Positions 54,935 through 62,735 of a stretch of DNA of 64,000 nucleotides are shown piece by piece. How positions within the stretch are numbered: the first letter of the stretch is position 1; every line of letters starts with the position of its first letter. A program made the translations under genes and the position numbers. The notes beneath the pieces are model-generated. The model saw only the letters and a program-made list of their open reading frames with translations. It ran no database searches and was not told where the DNA came from. This DNA comes from Gammaproteobacteria bacterium (lineage in GTDB: Bacteria; Pseudomonadota; Gammaproteobacteria; DSM-16500), in assembly GCA_031291175.1 (NCBI GenBank), contig JARLJO010000042.1, positions 1 through 64,000 of the forward strand, given 5' to 3'.

Positions 54935-55897
54935 TTACTTTGCTGTCGCTCTTTGTACCCTGTCACGAATCGCATCCCAATCCTGTCCTTCTGGGAGCGC
55001 TTCGATCACAATCAACTTCAATTTTTTCTTATCTAGCTCTCGCATCACGCGATACAAATCGTGTGCGTATTGCTTAGGATCCGCAGACATGACAAGACAT
55101 GTCACCCCCTCGCGTTCGAGGGCAATACTTTCATAACTCAATACCACACAAGGCAAATCCAGAGCTGCCAAATTTTTCACGTAGTTGGATAACTCAGCCT
55201 TGGCAACTAATGCAGTCGGTGTACGCGGCGCATAATGCGACTCCAGTGAACCTGACACACGCGGCGAATTTTTTTTGCCGAAACTCACTGGTTCTCGTAA
55301 TACCGCCTCAATTTCTTGTGAAGTAATCCTACCGGGTCGCAATACCACCGGATGCTCACTACTCACATCCACAATCGTCGACTCTAACCCCACATCACAT
55401 TGCCCACCATCCAAAATCATATTAACGGCTTGTTCTAATTCTTCTTGCACCGCTTCCGCCGTGGTTGGACTGATACGCCCAAATCGATTTGCGGAAGGCG
55501 CCGCTAAGCCACCACCAAACGCTCTCAGCAAGGCTCTCGCAATAGGATGATTCGGAATGCGCAATCCAATGGTATCTTGATTACCCGTCACCATATCAGA
55601 GACATGAGCAGCCTTTTTCAGAATCAAGGTCAAAGGCCCCGGCCAAAAAACCTGCGCCAATCGTTCTGCTGACGCTGGCACTTCTCTTGCCCAATGCGTT
55701 AATTCGGCTACATCCGCCAAATGCACAATTAACGGATGGTCAATGGGTCGTTGTTTAGCGGCAAATACTTTACGCAACGCATCAAGGTTTGAGGCATCTG
55801 CTCCCAAGCCATAAACCGTTTCTGTTGGAAAGGCCACGAGCCCTCCGGATCGCAAAATTTCAACTGCTTTTTGAATGTCTTTTTGATTAACCACCAA
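54935..55897 (-). CDS. Threonylcarbamoyl-AMP synthase, Sua5 type
   Basis: Makes threonylcarbamoyl-AMP for the t6A modification of tRNAs reading ANN codons. The YrdC domain is clear: ILRSGGLVAFPTETVYGLGADA, KQRPIDHPLIVHL, and GLRIPNHPIARALLRAFGGGLAAPSANRFGRISPT. A C-terminal Sua5 domain (about residues 215-320) follows the SGSLESHYAPRTP linker, distinguishing it from short TsaC. The start is probably TTG at 55897 or GTG at 55894. Confidence 0.92.
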   Translation of the reverse strand: MVVNQKDIQKAVEILRSGGLVAFPTETVYGLGADASNLDALRKVFAAKQRPIDHPLIVHLADVAELTHWAREVPASAERLAQVFWPGPLTLILKKAAHVSDMVTGNQDTIGLRIPNHPIARALLRAFGGGLAAPSANRFGRISPTTAEAVQEELEQAVNMILDGGQCDVGLESTIVDVSSEHPVVLRPGRITSQEIEAVLREPVSFGKKNSPRVSGSLESHYAPRTPTALVAKAELSNYVKNLAALDLPCVVLSYESIALEREGVTCLVMSADPKQYAHDLYRVMRELDKKKLKLIVIEALPEGQDWDAIRDRVQRATAK

Positions 55898-56028
55898 GAT
55901 ACACCGCTCGCTTTATCGCTTTATAATGAGGCGCTATTCTCGCTGATGGTGACTTATCTATCAAGCGTCGGTTTTAGACATGAGTAGAATCAAGCTATTA
56001 ATGCTTAGGAGCCGCCCGAAGGGCGAGG

Positions 56029-56131
56029 GACTGGGGTCCTGTCCCAGAAGTTCTATATACGTGCTCGCAGGCTGCGCGCGTATATAGAACCTCTGTGCCA
56101 CCCCGTTATTCTATTTTGAGCTTCGCTCAAA
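56029..56131. repeat. dispersed structured element, family E copy 3
   Basis: Box 1 GACTGGGGTCCTGTC (56029) and box 2 GCCACCCCGTTATT (to about 56110) flank complementary arms AGTTCTATATACG...CGTATATAGAACC around the core CGTGCTCGC...GCTGCGCGCG. A second hairpin, TTTGAGC-TTC-GCTCAAA (56115-56131), follows box 2, and a small CGCCC-GAA-GGGCG hairpin lies just before box 1 (56013-56025). The arm sequences differ completely from copies 1 and 4 yet remain self-complementary. It lies in the 420-base gap between sua5 and scpA, where no gene is visible. Confidence 0.85.
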
Positions 56132-56317
56132 GTCGTAAAAATTAAATAGCACGGTAAACAAATATAGGTGGCTTTTCAGTGTATCGATGTTGGCTGTGAA
56201 AGTAGCATTTTTTGATTTTCTGTCATTAGTGTTTTGACAACTTGTTTATATTCATTTTTTAATTATTGAACCGCCTCTTTTTAAGCTTTCATGAATCAAT
56301 AGAAATAAGGTAATATA

Positions 56318-57142
56318 GTGCCCATGGAAAACATTGACCCAAATCAAGCAGAAGTCACCGAAGAAGCCCCCGCCCTGACCCCCATCATGGTGCGAGGCCA
56401 AGCCTTTACGACGATGCCAAAAGACCTCTACATCCCACCCGATGCCATGGAAGTCTTTTTGGAAGCCTTTGAAGGACCGCTTGATCTGTTGCTTTATCTC
56501 ATTAAAAAGCAAAACCTCGACGTATTAGATATCCCCATTGCCGAAGTCACCCGTCAGTACATGGAATATGTCGACATCATGAAAGAAGTGTCGCTGGAGC
56601 TTGCGGCTGAATATTTAGTGATGGCAGCTTTATTGGCTGAAATCAAATCCCGCATGTTACTCCCACGCCCCGAAAACGTTGCCGTGGAAGAAGAAGATCC
56701 CCGCGCTGAATTGATCCGTCGCTTACAAGAATACGAACGCATCAAAAAAGCCGCTGAAGAACTCGATCAACTGCCTCGTCAAGGTCGAGACACTTTTGCC
56801 GGGACTGCCGTGATCGATAAGATGGTATTTGAAAAACCACAGCCATCGATTAATTTAAAAGAGTTAATTCATGCTCTAGGCGATGTGTTAAAACGCGTAG
56901 ACTTAAACGCAAGCCATAATATCAAAATGGAAACGCTATCCGTACGTGAGCGCATGTCAAATATCCTAGCCGCACTACAAGGCAAAGATTTCGCTTCCTT
57001 TTCCACTTTGTTTACACTGGAAGAAGGCAGACTGGGCGTTGTTGTTACCTTTCTTGCCATGCTTGAGCTATTAAAACATAACTTAATCGAATTCGTACAA
57101 GCTGCTCCATTCGGACCTATCCATCTCAAAGCCGTTGCTTAA
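56318..57142 (+). CDS. scpA: Segregation and condensation protein A
   Basis: Kleisin subunit of the SMC-ScpAB condensin complex. FEGPLDLLLYLIKKQNLDVLDIPIAEVTRQYMEYV is the family N-terminal motif, followed by LAAEYLVMAALLAEIKSRMLLPRP, and the C-terminal winged helix (VTFLAMLELLKHNLIEFVQ). Length 274. The start is GTG at 56318 (AAGG seven bases upstream) or ATG at 56324. scpB and rluB follow, the usual gammaproteobacterial order. An smc gene is not in the window. Confidence 0.93.
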   Translation: MPMENIDPNQAEVTEEAPALTPIMVRGQAFTTMPKDLYIPPDAMEVFLEAFEGPLDLLLYLIKKQNLDVLDIPIAEVTRQYMEYVDIMKEVSLELAAEYLVMAALLAEIKSRMLLPRPENVAVEEEDPRAELIRRLQEYERIKKAAEELDQLPRQGRDTFAGTAVIDKMVFEKPQPSINLKELIHALGDVLKRVDLNASHNIKMETLSVRERMSNILAALQGKDFASFSTLFTLEEGRLGVVVTFLAMLELLKHNLIEFVQAAPFGPIHLKAVA

Positions 57143-57225
57143 ATACACCCACTCGTGACCGCCTACAACTAGCTTCCCCCCAGAGTTTCTGCTAAAATTC
57201 GCCTAATTTATTTGAGCTTTGACAC

Positions 57226-58323
57226 ATGACCCTAAATCCCGAACAGTTTCAACGTATTCTCGAAGCGGCTATCATGGTAGCAGGCCGGCCACTAACCTTA
57301 GCCGACCTTCAAAAACTCTTTGACGAAGCCGATCAGCCCACCACAAAAGACATCCGTGCCGCATTAGAAGCGTTACAAGAGCGCTATGCCGATCACGGTA
57401 TCGAATTGCGTGAGCTGGCCAGCGGGTATCAGTTCCAGGCCCGGGTCGAACTCAGCCCTTGGCTATCCCGACTATGGGAAGAACGTCCACCCCGCTATTC
57501 ACGTGCCGTGCTTGAAACCCTGGCCTTGATTGCTTACCGTCAACCCATTACCCGCGCCGAAATCGAAGAAATTCGCGGTGTCACCGTCAGCTCCCACATT
57601 GTTAAAACATTACAAGACCGTGAATGGATACGTATCATTGGTTATCGTGACGTACCGGGCAAACCCGCTCTGTATGCCACAACCAAATCCTTCCTGGATC
57701 ACCTGAATTTAAAGAGTCTGGAAGAACTGCCTGCGCTCTCTGACTTGCAAGACATGGAAAGCCAGGAAGAAAAGCTGAATGTTCAACTCGAATTAGCAGC
57801 AGCGCCAATGGAAGCAGAAGGCGAAGCCGCTACTAACGAAACAACAGAAAACTTAACCGATACGCTCGAATCCGAAGCAACAACAGAGAGTGATACGGAA
57901 GACCAGGCAGCAACAGTAGAAACCACCGATTCTGAAACCTTGCTAACCGCTGAAGATACAGAAAGCCAGCTTGATAGCGAATCACCTGAATCCATTTCTC
58001 TATCTGTCGAAACAGAAGATTTCTCTGAAATGACATTTTCGGATGAAACAGAAGAGCAAGAAAACTTTTCCGATGCTGAGCATGAAGTTCACGCAACAGA
58101 AACTGACGACCTTTCAGACTTAAACGAGTCAGAAACGCACGAAGATTTTTCCAACATTGAGCATGAAGCCCATTCAGAAGAATCCGCCATGAGCGAAGCT
58201 GAAACAACCTCTCAGGCAGAACAGTCCTCCGCAGAACTGGATGAGCTACATAAAACAACCCAACCAGAAACTCACGAAGAAAATCAATTGCGTCACAAAG
58301 AGTTTAGTGAATCCGAACAATGA
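57226..58323 (+). CDS. scpB: Segregation and condensation protein B with long acidic tail
   Basis: Partner of ScpA in the condensin complex. The two winged-helix domains fill residues 1-180: FQRILEAAIMVAGRPLTLADL, YSRAVLETLALIAYRQPITRAEIEEIRGV, VKTLQDREWIRIIGYRDVPGKPALYATT. The remaining 180 or so residues are a low-complexity acidic tail rich in E, T, S and D, with loosely repeated DFSEM, EHEVHATET and EHEAHSEES segments. Many ScpB proteins end near residue 200, so this tail is unusually long. It overlaps rluB by ATGA. Confidence 0.9.
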   Translation: MTLNPEQFQRILEAAIMVAGRPLTLADLQKLFDEADQPTTKDIRAALEALQERYADHGIELRELASGYQFQARVELSPWLSRLWEERPPRYSRAVLETLALIAYRQPITRAEIEEIRGVTVSSHIVKTLQDREWIRIIGYRDVPGKPALYATTKSFLDHLNLKSLEELPALSDLQDMESQEEKLNVQLELAAAPMEAEGEAATNETTENLTDTLESEATTESDTEDQAATVETTDSETLLTAEDTESQLDSESPESISLSVETEDFSEMTFSDETEEQENFSDAEHEVHATETDDLSDLNESETHEDFSNIEHEAHSEESAMSEAETTSQAEQSSAELDELHKTTQPETHEENQLRHKEFSESEQ

Positions 58324-59066
58324 GCGAAAAATTACAAAAAGTATTAGCAGCCGCAGGATTAGGCTCGCGTCGTCAAATCGAAGGATGGATAGCAGAAGGC
58401 CGCATTAAAGTTGACGGTAAAATCGCAAAAGTGGGTGATCGCATCACCGATGAAGCGAAAATATTTGTCGACGGTCGCGAAGTCAAACTCATTAAAAGCT
58501 ACGCGAAAAAAACACGCGTTTTGCTTTACCACAAACCTGAAGGCGAAATTTGCTCACGCTCTGATCCCGAAAAAAGACCCACGATTTTTGATCATCTCCC
58601 CATGCTACGAAATGGGCGCTGGATTTCGATCGGTCGCTTGGACTTTAATACCTCAGGTGTGCTACTGCTCACCAACGATGGCGAACTAGCCAATCGCTTG
58701 ATGCACCCTTCTGCTGAAATTGAACGCGAATATGCCGTGCGCGTGCAAGGCGAAGTACATCCATCTATGCTAAACAAAATGAAAAAAGGCGTGGATCTCG
58801 AAGATGGCAAAGCGCACTTTGATCAAATCATTGATGCAGGCGGCGAAGGCAGCAACCACTGGTACCATGTCGTTGTCAGAGAAGGACGTAATCGACTCGT
58901 TCGCCGTCTTTGGGAATCGCAAGAAGTGCGCGTTAGCCGCCTCATTCGTGTCCGGTTTGGCGCAATCACCCTACCCCGCACATTACGTCGCGGCCGCTGG
59001 GAAGAACTCGACCTGGATGCTATCTCTGCCCTGACTGAAATGAACAGCCCCAAAGACCCAGAATAA
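58320..59066 (+). CDS. rluB: 23S rRNA pseudouridine synthase, RluB type
   Basis: Makes pseudouridine in 23S rRNA (position 2605 in E. coli). The N-terminal S4 domain reads EKLQKVLAAAGLGSRRQIEGW and the catalytic motif is GRLDFNTSGVLLLTNDGEL with the nucleophilic aspartate. RLVRRLWESQEVRVSRLIRV and LPRTLRRGRWEEL are also RluB/RsuA features. 248 residues. It is coupled to scpB by a four-base overlap. Confidence 0.92.
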   Translation: MSEKLQKVLAAAGLGSRRQIEGWIAEGRIKVDGKIAKVGDRITDEAKIFVDGREVKLIKSYAKKTRVLLYHKPEGEICSRSDPEKRPTIFDHLPMLRNGRWISIGRLDFNTSGVLLLTNDGELANRLMHPSAEIEREYAVRVQGEVHPSMLNKMKKGVDLEDGKAHFDQIIDAGGEGSNHWYHVVVREGRNRLVRRLWESQEVRVSRLIRVRFGAITLPRTLRRGRWEELDLDAISALTEMNSPKDPE

Positions 59067-59089
59067 CCCTGTAGTGGCTCGAGAGCTTC

Positions 59090-59123
59090 CTGGATACCGT
59101 GGACAAGCCACGGTACGTAGGGA
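59090..59123. repeat. dispersed palindromic repeat, family B copy 2
   Basis: TACCGTGG (59095-59102) and CCACGGTA (59108-59115) pair around ACAAG, preceded by CTGGA and followed by CGTAGGGATTCTTT. It is a near duplicate of copy 3 at 59268, including the downstream GGATTCTTT, and brackets the family E element from the left. Confidence 0.75.
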
Positions 59124-59129
59124 TTCTTT

Positions 59130-59250
59130 TTGCTTCAACGAAGTTGAAGCAAATCAAAAAAAACGGGGTGGCAGGGTAGGTTTGCTTTTTACGCGCGCAG
59201 CCTACTGGCGAGCACGAAAAAAGTAAACCTACCATGACAGGACCCCAGTC
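59130..59250. repeat. dispersed structured element, family E copy 4 (inverted)
   Basis: Opposite orientation to copies 1 and 3. It starts with the side hairpin TTGCTTCAAC-GAA-GTTGAAGCAA (59130-59152), then box 2 as AAAACGGGGTGGC, long arms (CAGGGTAGGTTT...AAACCTACC), the core GCGCGCAGCC...GGCGAGCACG, and box 1 as GACAGGACCCCAGTC ending at 59250. The rest of the 59067-59587 gap holds family B copies and a degenerate CCGTAGACAAGCCGCAGTACGG piece near 59352, and no gene. Confidence 0.85.
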
Positions 59251-59267
59251 AATTTAAGAGAGCCCAT

Positions 59268-59300
59268 CTGGATACCGTGGACAAGCCACGATACGCAGAG
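59268..59300. repeat. dispersed palindromic repeat, family B copy 3
   Basis: CTGGATACCGTGG-ACAAG-CCACGATACG, one mismatch in the stem relative to copy 2, followed by CAGAGGATTCTTTGTGCTC. With copy 2 it forms a direct repeat of about 45 bases flanking the family E element. Confidence 0.7.
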
Positions 59301-59553
59301 GATTCTTTGTGCTCTTGGGTATCCAGCGATTGAAACCTGGCTCCAGAGCTCCGTAGACAAGCCGCAGTACGGCGGGGTTTTGGGTGCTTATGGTGATGAT
59401 ATGTGGCTATTTTGACCCCCTCGCTACCACAGACCCTATCAACATCGCCCTCCCTAAGTCATTCATAATAGCTAAAAAAGGCTGCACAAAACTAAATTTT
59501 TTGAACAATCAATGCACTTTAATGGAAAATCCCAAAAGTTGTACTAGGCTTTA

Positions 59554-59580
59554 TATAATAGAATTATAAAAACTAGGAGG
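59554..59580 (+). promoter_or_regulatory. -10 box and strong ribosome binding site of the 59588 gene
   Basis: TATAAT at 59554-59559 is a perfect -10 box with no clear -35. AGGAGG at 59575-59580 is a full-consensus Shine-Dalgarno seven bases before the ATG, which implies strong translation. Confidence 0.55.
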
Positions 59581-59587
59581 TTAAGTT

Positions 59588-61699
59588 ATGAGCATCTCAC
59601 ACGCCAATCTCGCCCTTGTAGAAACACATATCCCAATCCCCATAGTAGATAACGACGACCTCAACACTTTAATCATTGCAATCAACGATCATATTTCCAA
59701 AGCCGGCCCTGACAAAAGTGACAACCAACAAAAAATTGCCGCGCTTGCCCAAACACTAAAATTTCTTTCCGCAGAAACAGCATCACCTGAACGTAGCGTT
59801 AAAATCCATACCGCCATGATGAATACATACTTAATCGATGGTTTTGTCGAACAGCGAAAAAAAATCAAAAAAGGCGAACCCTCTATTCGTACGAGCTTAA
59901 GTGCCGCCATCATGGAGTTCCAGGCCAATACGCAAAGCCGACTGTTTGTCGGCCATGTGGGCATTGATACCAAACGAGAAGACTTAGTCGAAACACAAAT
60001 CATGCACAGTGTCTGCAGTCAACGTGAAGCTCGCGAATTAACCGAAAGCTGCTACAAACGCACAATCGAAGCCTTTGTGGCTGGCATCATTGATGACAAA
60101 AAAATGGCGGAAGCACAACGCATTTATCTCAATGCGAAACGTGTTGTCATTGAGATCGAAGATAAATTCAAGACCTCAAGCCATTTATGGAATACGCTGA
60201 TGGATCAAAATAATTTAGGCATGAATCGCGCCTCTGGCGCACTCATGATTCCAACACAAGGCGGCCAGGACAACCGCGAAAAACACAGCCTGGAATCGGT
60301 TTTTGATCAAAACAAAAAGTACATTATCGATGCACTGAATGTGAGCTTCTACCCTGCCGTCTTAATCTCTCTTCTTAGCCTACCCCCCAAAGACGAGAAA
60401 AAACCACTTAGCGAACAAGATAAAGCTAAGTTAGATGAACTGAAACAAGTATTAGAGGAGATTCAAAACAAATATAAACCCGTGAGCGGCAATGAGAATC
60501 AAATTCAAATTGAAATCTACAAAGCCATTATGCAGCGTTATGTAGATGCTTATATTCATCAAATAAAAAAAGACGGCAGAAAACTCGACAAAGGACCTCT
60601 GCTTTCTCATCTAGAAGACACTTTAAAAATATTCCACGATAAAACCAAAAACGATATGTTTTATGGTAAGGGTGACAAAGCTCATGACAAAATTTTAGGT
60701 AGCATAGACACTAAAGAAAATGACTCAAGCGTCTTTCGTACTGAAAAATATCTTTTCTTACGTGAAATGGCTCAATATGCGTTTAATGCAGCAATTGTAG
60801 AAGGACTGCAAAGCGACACACCAAAAAGCCAGGATCACTTCGTTTATGCTTATAAAACCACAGAAAAAATGGGTCAGCTTGCGAAAATGGAATTAAATAA
60901 AGCAGCGACCAAAGCAGTCTCAAACATGGCGCCTGAAGCAGTTGTCGATCCCAAATCAAGAAGCAAAGACATGAAAAAGGCAGCGGAAAGAGAAGAAAAA
61001 CTGGGCAAAAAATTCATTAATTTTCTGGTGATTCGCGATAATGTCGAAATCAAAGAAGCCGATTTAAGAGAGCTGTTTGATGTAGCAAAAGCGACACCCC
61101 GACTCATGAGAGCGCTACAAAGCTATCAACCACTCATGGCGCAACAAGCAAACGCAGCGGCTGCTTCTCATAGAAGAGCACCGAGCGCGGAGGTCAGCGA
61201 GAGAAAACAAGACAGCCCAGTGGCCGCATCACAATCTTCTCTCAGCAATTCGCCTCAACCTGAGACTCTTTCTCAGTTTGCAGCGCACCGCACTTCACCC
61301 AGACACAGTATTTTTGCAAAGCAAAGTGGATCATCCACTGCGACCACCGCCACAAGCTCCGCTGCAGCCACGGCAAACAACAGTAGGCGCGCTAGCGAAG
61401 ACGAAGGGCCATCCAACCAACGAGTGAGCACCGAGGAGCAAAAATTCTCCGAGCCAAACCCACTGGATGCGGGTGGCCAACCTAAACCATTTTTAGGCAC
61501 AGCGGAACCTGTAAAAATACACGTCCCTAAAATAGAATCTCCTGCTGCAAAAGTAGCAAAAACACCAGCAGCTTTTACCTTTACGGAGATAATGGCCAAC
61601 TTACATGAGAAAGTCAGAGCAGCAGTAGATTCACCTTCCAGCACGAGATCACCTACAACACCACAAAGTGGTCACCGCAGAAAATCCTCAAAAGGTTAA
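59588..61699 (+). CDS. uncharacterised large protein with disordered C-terminus
   Basis: A 703-residue soluble protein that I do not recognise. Residues 1-520 are mostly helical (for example LDELKQVLEEIQNKY, FLREMAQYAFNAAIVEGL). Residues 520-703 are low complexity, rich in Ser, Ala, Pro, Gln and Arg (ASHRRAPSAEVSERKQDSP, SSTATTATSSAAATANNSRR, TRSPTTPQSGHRRKSSKG), and probably disordered. There is no signal peptide or membrane segment. It has its own promoter, a consensus ribosome binding site and a strong terminator, so it is an independent, well-expressed unit. A Dot/Icm-type effector is a reasonable guess from size, disorder and orphan status, but not shown. Confidence 0.65.
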   Translation: MSISHANLALVETHIPIPIVDNDDLNTLIIAINDHISKAGPDKSDNQQKIAALAQTLKFLSAETASPERSVKIHTAMMNTYLIDGFVEQRKKIKKGEPSIRTSLSAAIMEFQANTQSRLFVGHVGIDTKREDLVETQIMHSVCSQREARELTESCYKRTIEAFVAGIIDDKKMAEAQRIYLNAKRVVIEIEDKFKTSSHLWNTLMDQNNLGMNRASGALMIPTQGGQDNREKHSLESVFDQNKKYIIDALNVSFYPAVLISLLSLPPKDEKKPLSEQDKAKLDELKQVLEEIQNKYKPVSGNENQIQIEIYKAIMQRYVDAYIHQIKKDGRKLDKGPLLSHLEDTLKIFHDKTKNDMFYGKGDKAHDKILGSIDTKENDSSVFRTEKYLFLREMAQYAFNAAIVEGLQSDTPKSQDHFVYAYKTTEKMGQLAKMELNKAATKAVSNMAPEAVVDPKSRSKDMKKAAEREEKLGKKFINFLVIRDNVEIKEADLRELFDVAKATPRLMRALQSYQPLMAQQANAAAASHRRAPSAEVSERKQDSPVAASQSSLSNSPQPETLSQFAAHRTSPRHSIFAKQSGSSTATTATSSAAATANNSRRASEDEGPSNQRVSTEEQKFSEPNPLDAGGQPKPFLGTAEPVKIHVPKIESPAAKVAKTPAAFTFTEIMANLHEKVRAAVDSPSSTRSPTTPQSGHRRKSSKG

Positions 61700-61715
61700 C
61701 ATAGCCTCTCTCAAG

Positions 61716-61755
61716 AACCGGCTGGGTGATAATTTAACCCAGCCGGTTTTTTTTT
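61716..61755. terminator. strong bidirectional Rho-independent terminator
   Basis: AACCGGCTGGGT (61716-61727) pairs perfectly with ACCCAGCCGGTT (61737-61748), followed by nine T. It ends the 59588 gene on the + strand. It overlaps the 3' end of the convergent gene (stop at 61734), so it also serves that gene. Confidence 0.9.
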
Positions 61756-62588
61756 AACTTTCGATAAGTTCGATGGGCAATCCACCAATTGCGTAGCGCT
61801 GTTAGCGTGATAAAATTTTCTAGCAGTGGAAACTGAGAAACTTGCATCTCATGCATTAATTTTAAGGCTGCCTGACAACGAATAATTAAACTCGCATTCA
61901 ATAAACACCCTTTTGGAGAAAGCGCTTTGATGGCTTTTTGATAGGCTAGCTCTGCTTTTTCCACTTGAAACGCCAATAATTCTCGAATCGCCGGTGTCGT
62001 TTTAAAGTGTTGCAAGTCAGAGACTGCGACATGATATTTTGCTAATTCATCTTCGCCGAATAAAATAAGACCGGCTCGCACATCCCGTCGCAAGTTTTGC
62101 ATCAATTGCGCAAGCTCAAGCACCAGCGTTAATTGATAAATCGTTTCAGGATCAACCGTCTCTGTCCGTTGAGCAACAGTCGCAATGAGCGTCTCTCGAA
62201 TACCGGCCGTTCGCATGATGTGTATCATCACATCTTCCACTGTTGGAAAAGGCGCCAGGCTTAAATTCTCTTCCACGCCATCTATCATGTCAGCAAAAGC
62301 TTGAGGCGATAAATTGAACGCAGGCAGATTTTTTTGTAGTACTTGACTGACAGGATGCTCAGGGTGGCCTAAGCTCAACTTGGACACTTCAAGACGCCAC
62401 CAGTTTAACTTTACCTGGGCTAAAGCAGGCTCTTTGCATTCATACAAACATTCGATGAGCTCTTGATAAAAAGCGGCGATGGCAACAATGGCATCACGTT
62501 CCGATGCTGGGACTTTCAAAACACTATAATAGAAAGCAGAACCGACAGGAGCGATTTTTTTGTAACAGTATTGAATTTCATTTTCCAT
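61734..62588 (-). CDS. squalene/phytoene synthase-family protein, probably non-catalytic
   Basis: A 284-residue all-helical protein with the family fold (YYSVLKVPASERDAIVAIAAFYQE; QLMQNLRRDVRAGLILFGEDEL; AFADMIDGVEENL). In true synthases the first helix motif has two aspartates ('F.R..DD..D') and the second reads 'RD...D'. Here the first region is FYQELIECLYE, lacking the Asp pair, and the second keeps only RRDVRAG. This resembles the NDUFAF6-like branch rather than active terpene synthases. No other hopanoid or carotenoid gene is nearby. It overlaps the terminator shared with the 59588 gene. Confidence 0.75.
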   Translation of the reverse strand: MENEIQYCYKKIAPVGSAFYYSVLKVPASERDAIVAIAAFYQELIECLYECKEPALAQVKLNWWRLEVSKLSLGHPEHPVSQVLQKNLPAFNLSPQAFADMIDGVEENLSLAPFPTVEDVMIHIMRTAGIRETLIATVAQRTETVDPETIYQLTLVLELAQLMQNLRRDVRAGLILFGEDELAKYHVAVSDLQHFKTTPAIRELLAFQVEKAELAYQKAIKALSPKGCLLNASLIIRCQAALKLMHEMQVSQFPLLENFITLTALRNWWIAHRTYRKLKKNRLG

Positions 62589-62605
62589 TCAGAGCTCTTT
62601 TCATT

Positions 62606-62671
62606 GAATGGGGTCCTGTCCTCATCATGAATGATTTCACTAGTGAAACCTATCACGCCACCCCGTTTTTT
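62606..62671. repeat. dispersed structured element, family E copy 5
   Basis: GAATGGGGTCCTGTC (62606) and CGCCACCCCGTTTTTT (to 62671) with a different, shorter middle that contains the perfect palindrome TTTCACTAGTGAAA. The boxes are the same as in copies 1-4, but the shared core is absent. It lies between the synthase-like gene and mutS. Confidence 0.75.
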
Positions 62672-62735
62672 ATATTAAGCGCATTGTATCTAGGGTGGCG
62701 CTGTATGGTTAGTGATTTTTATTTTTTTTATTCCT

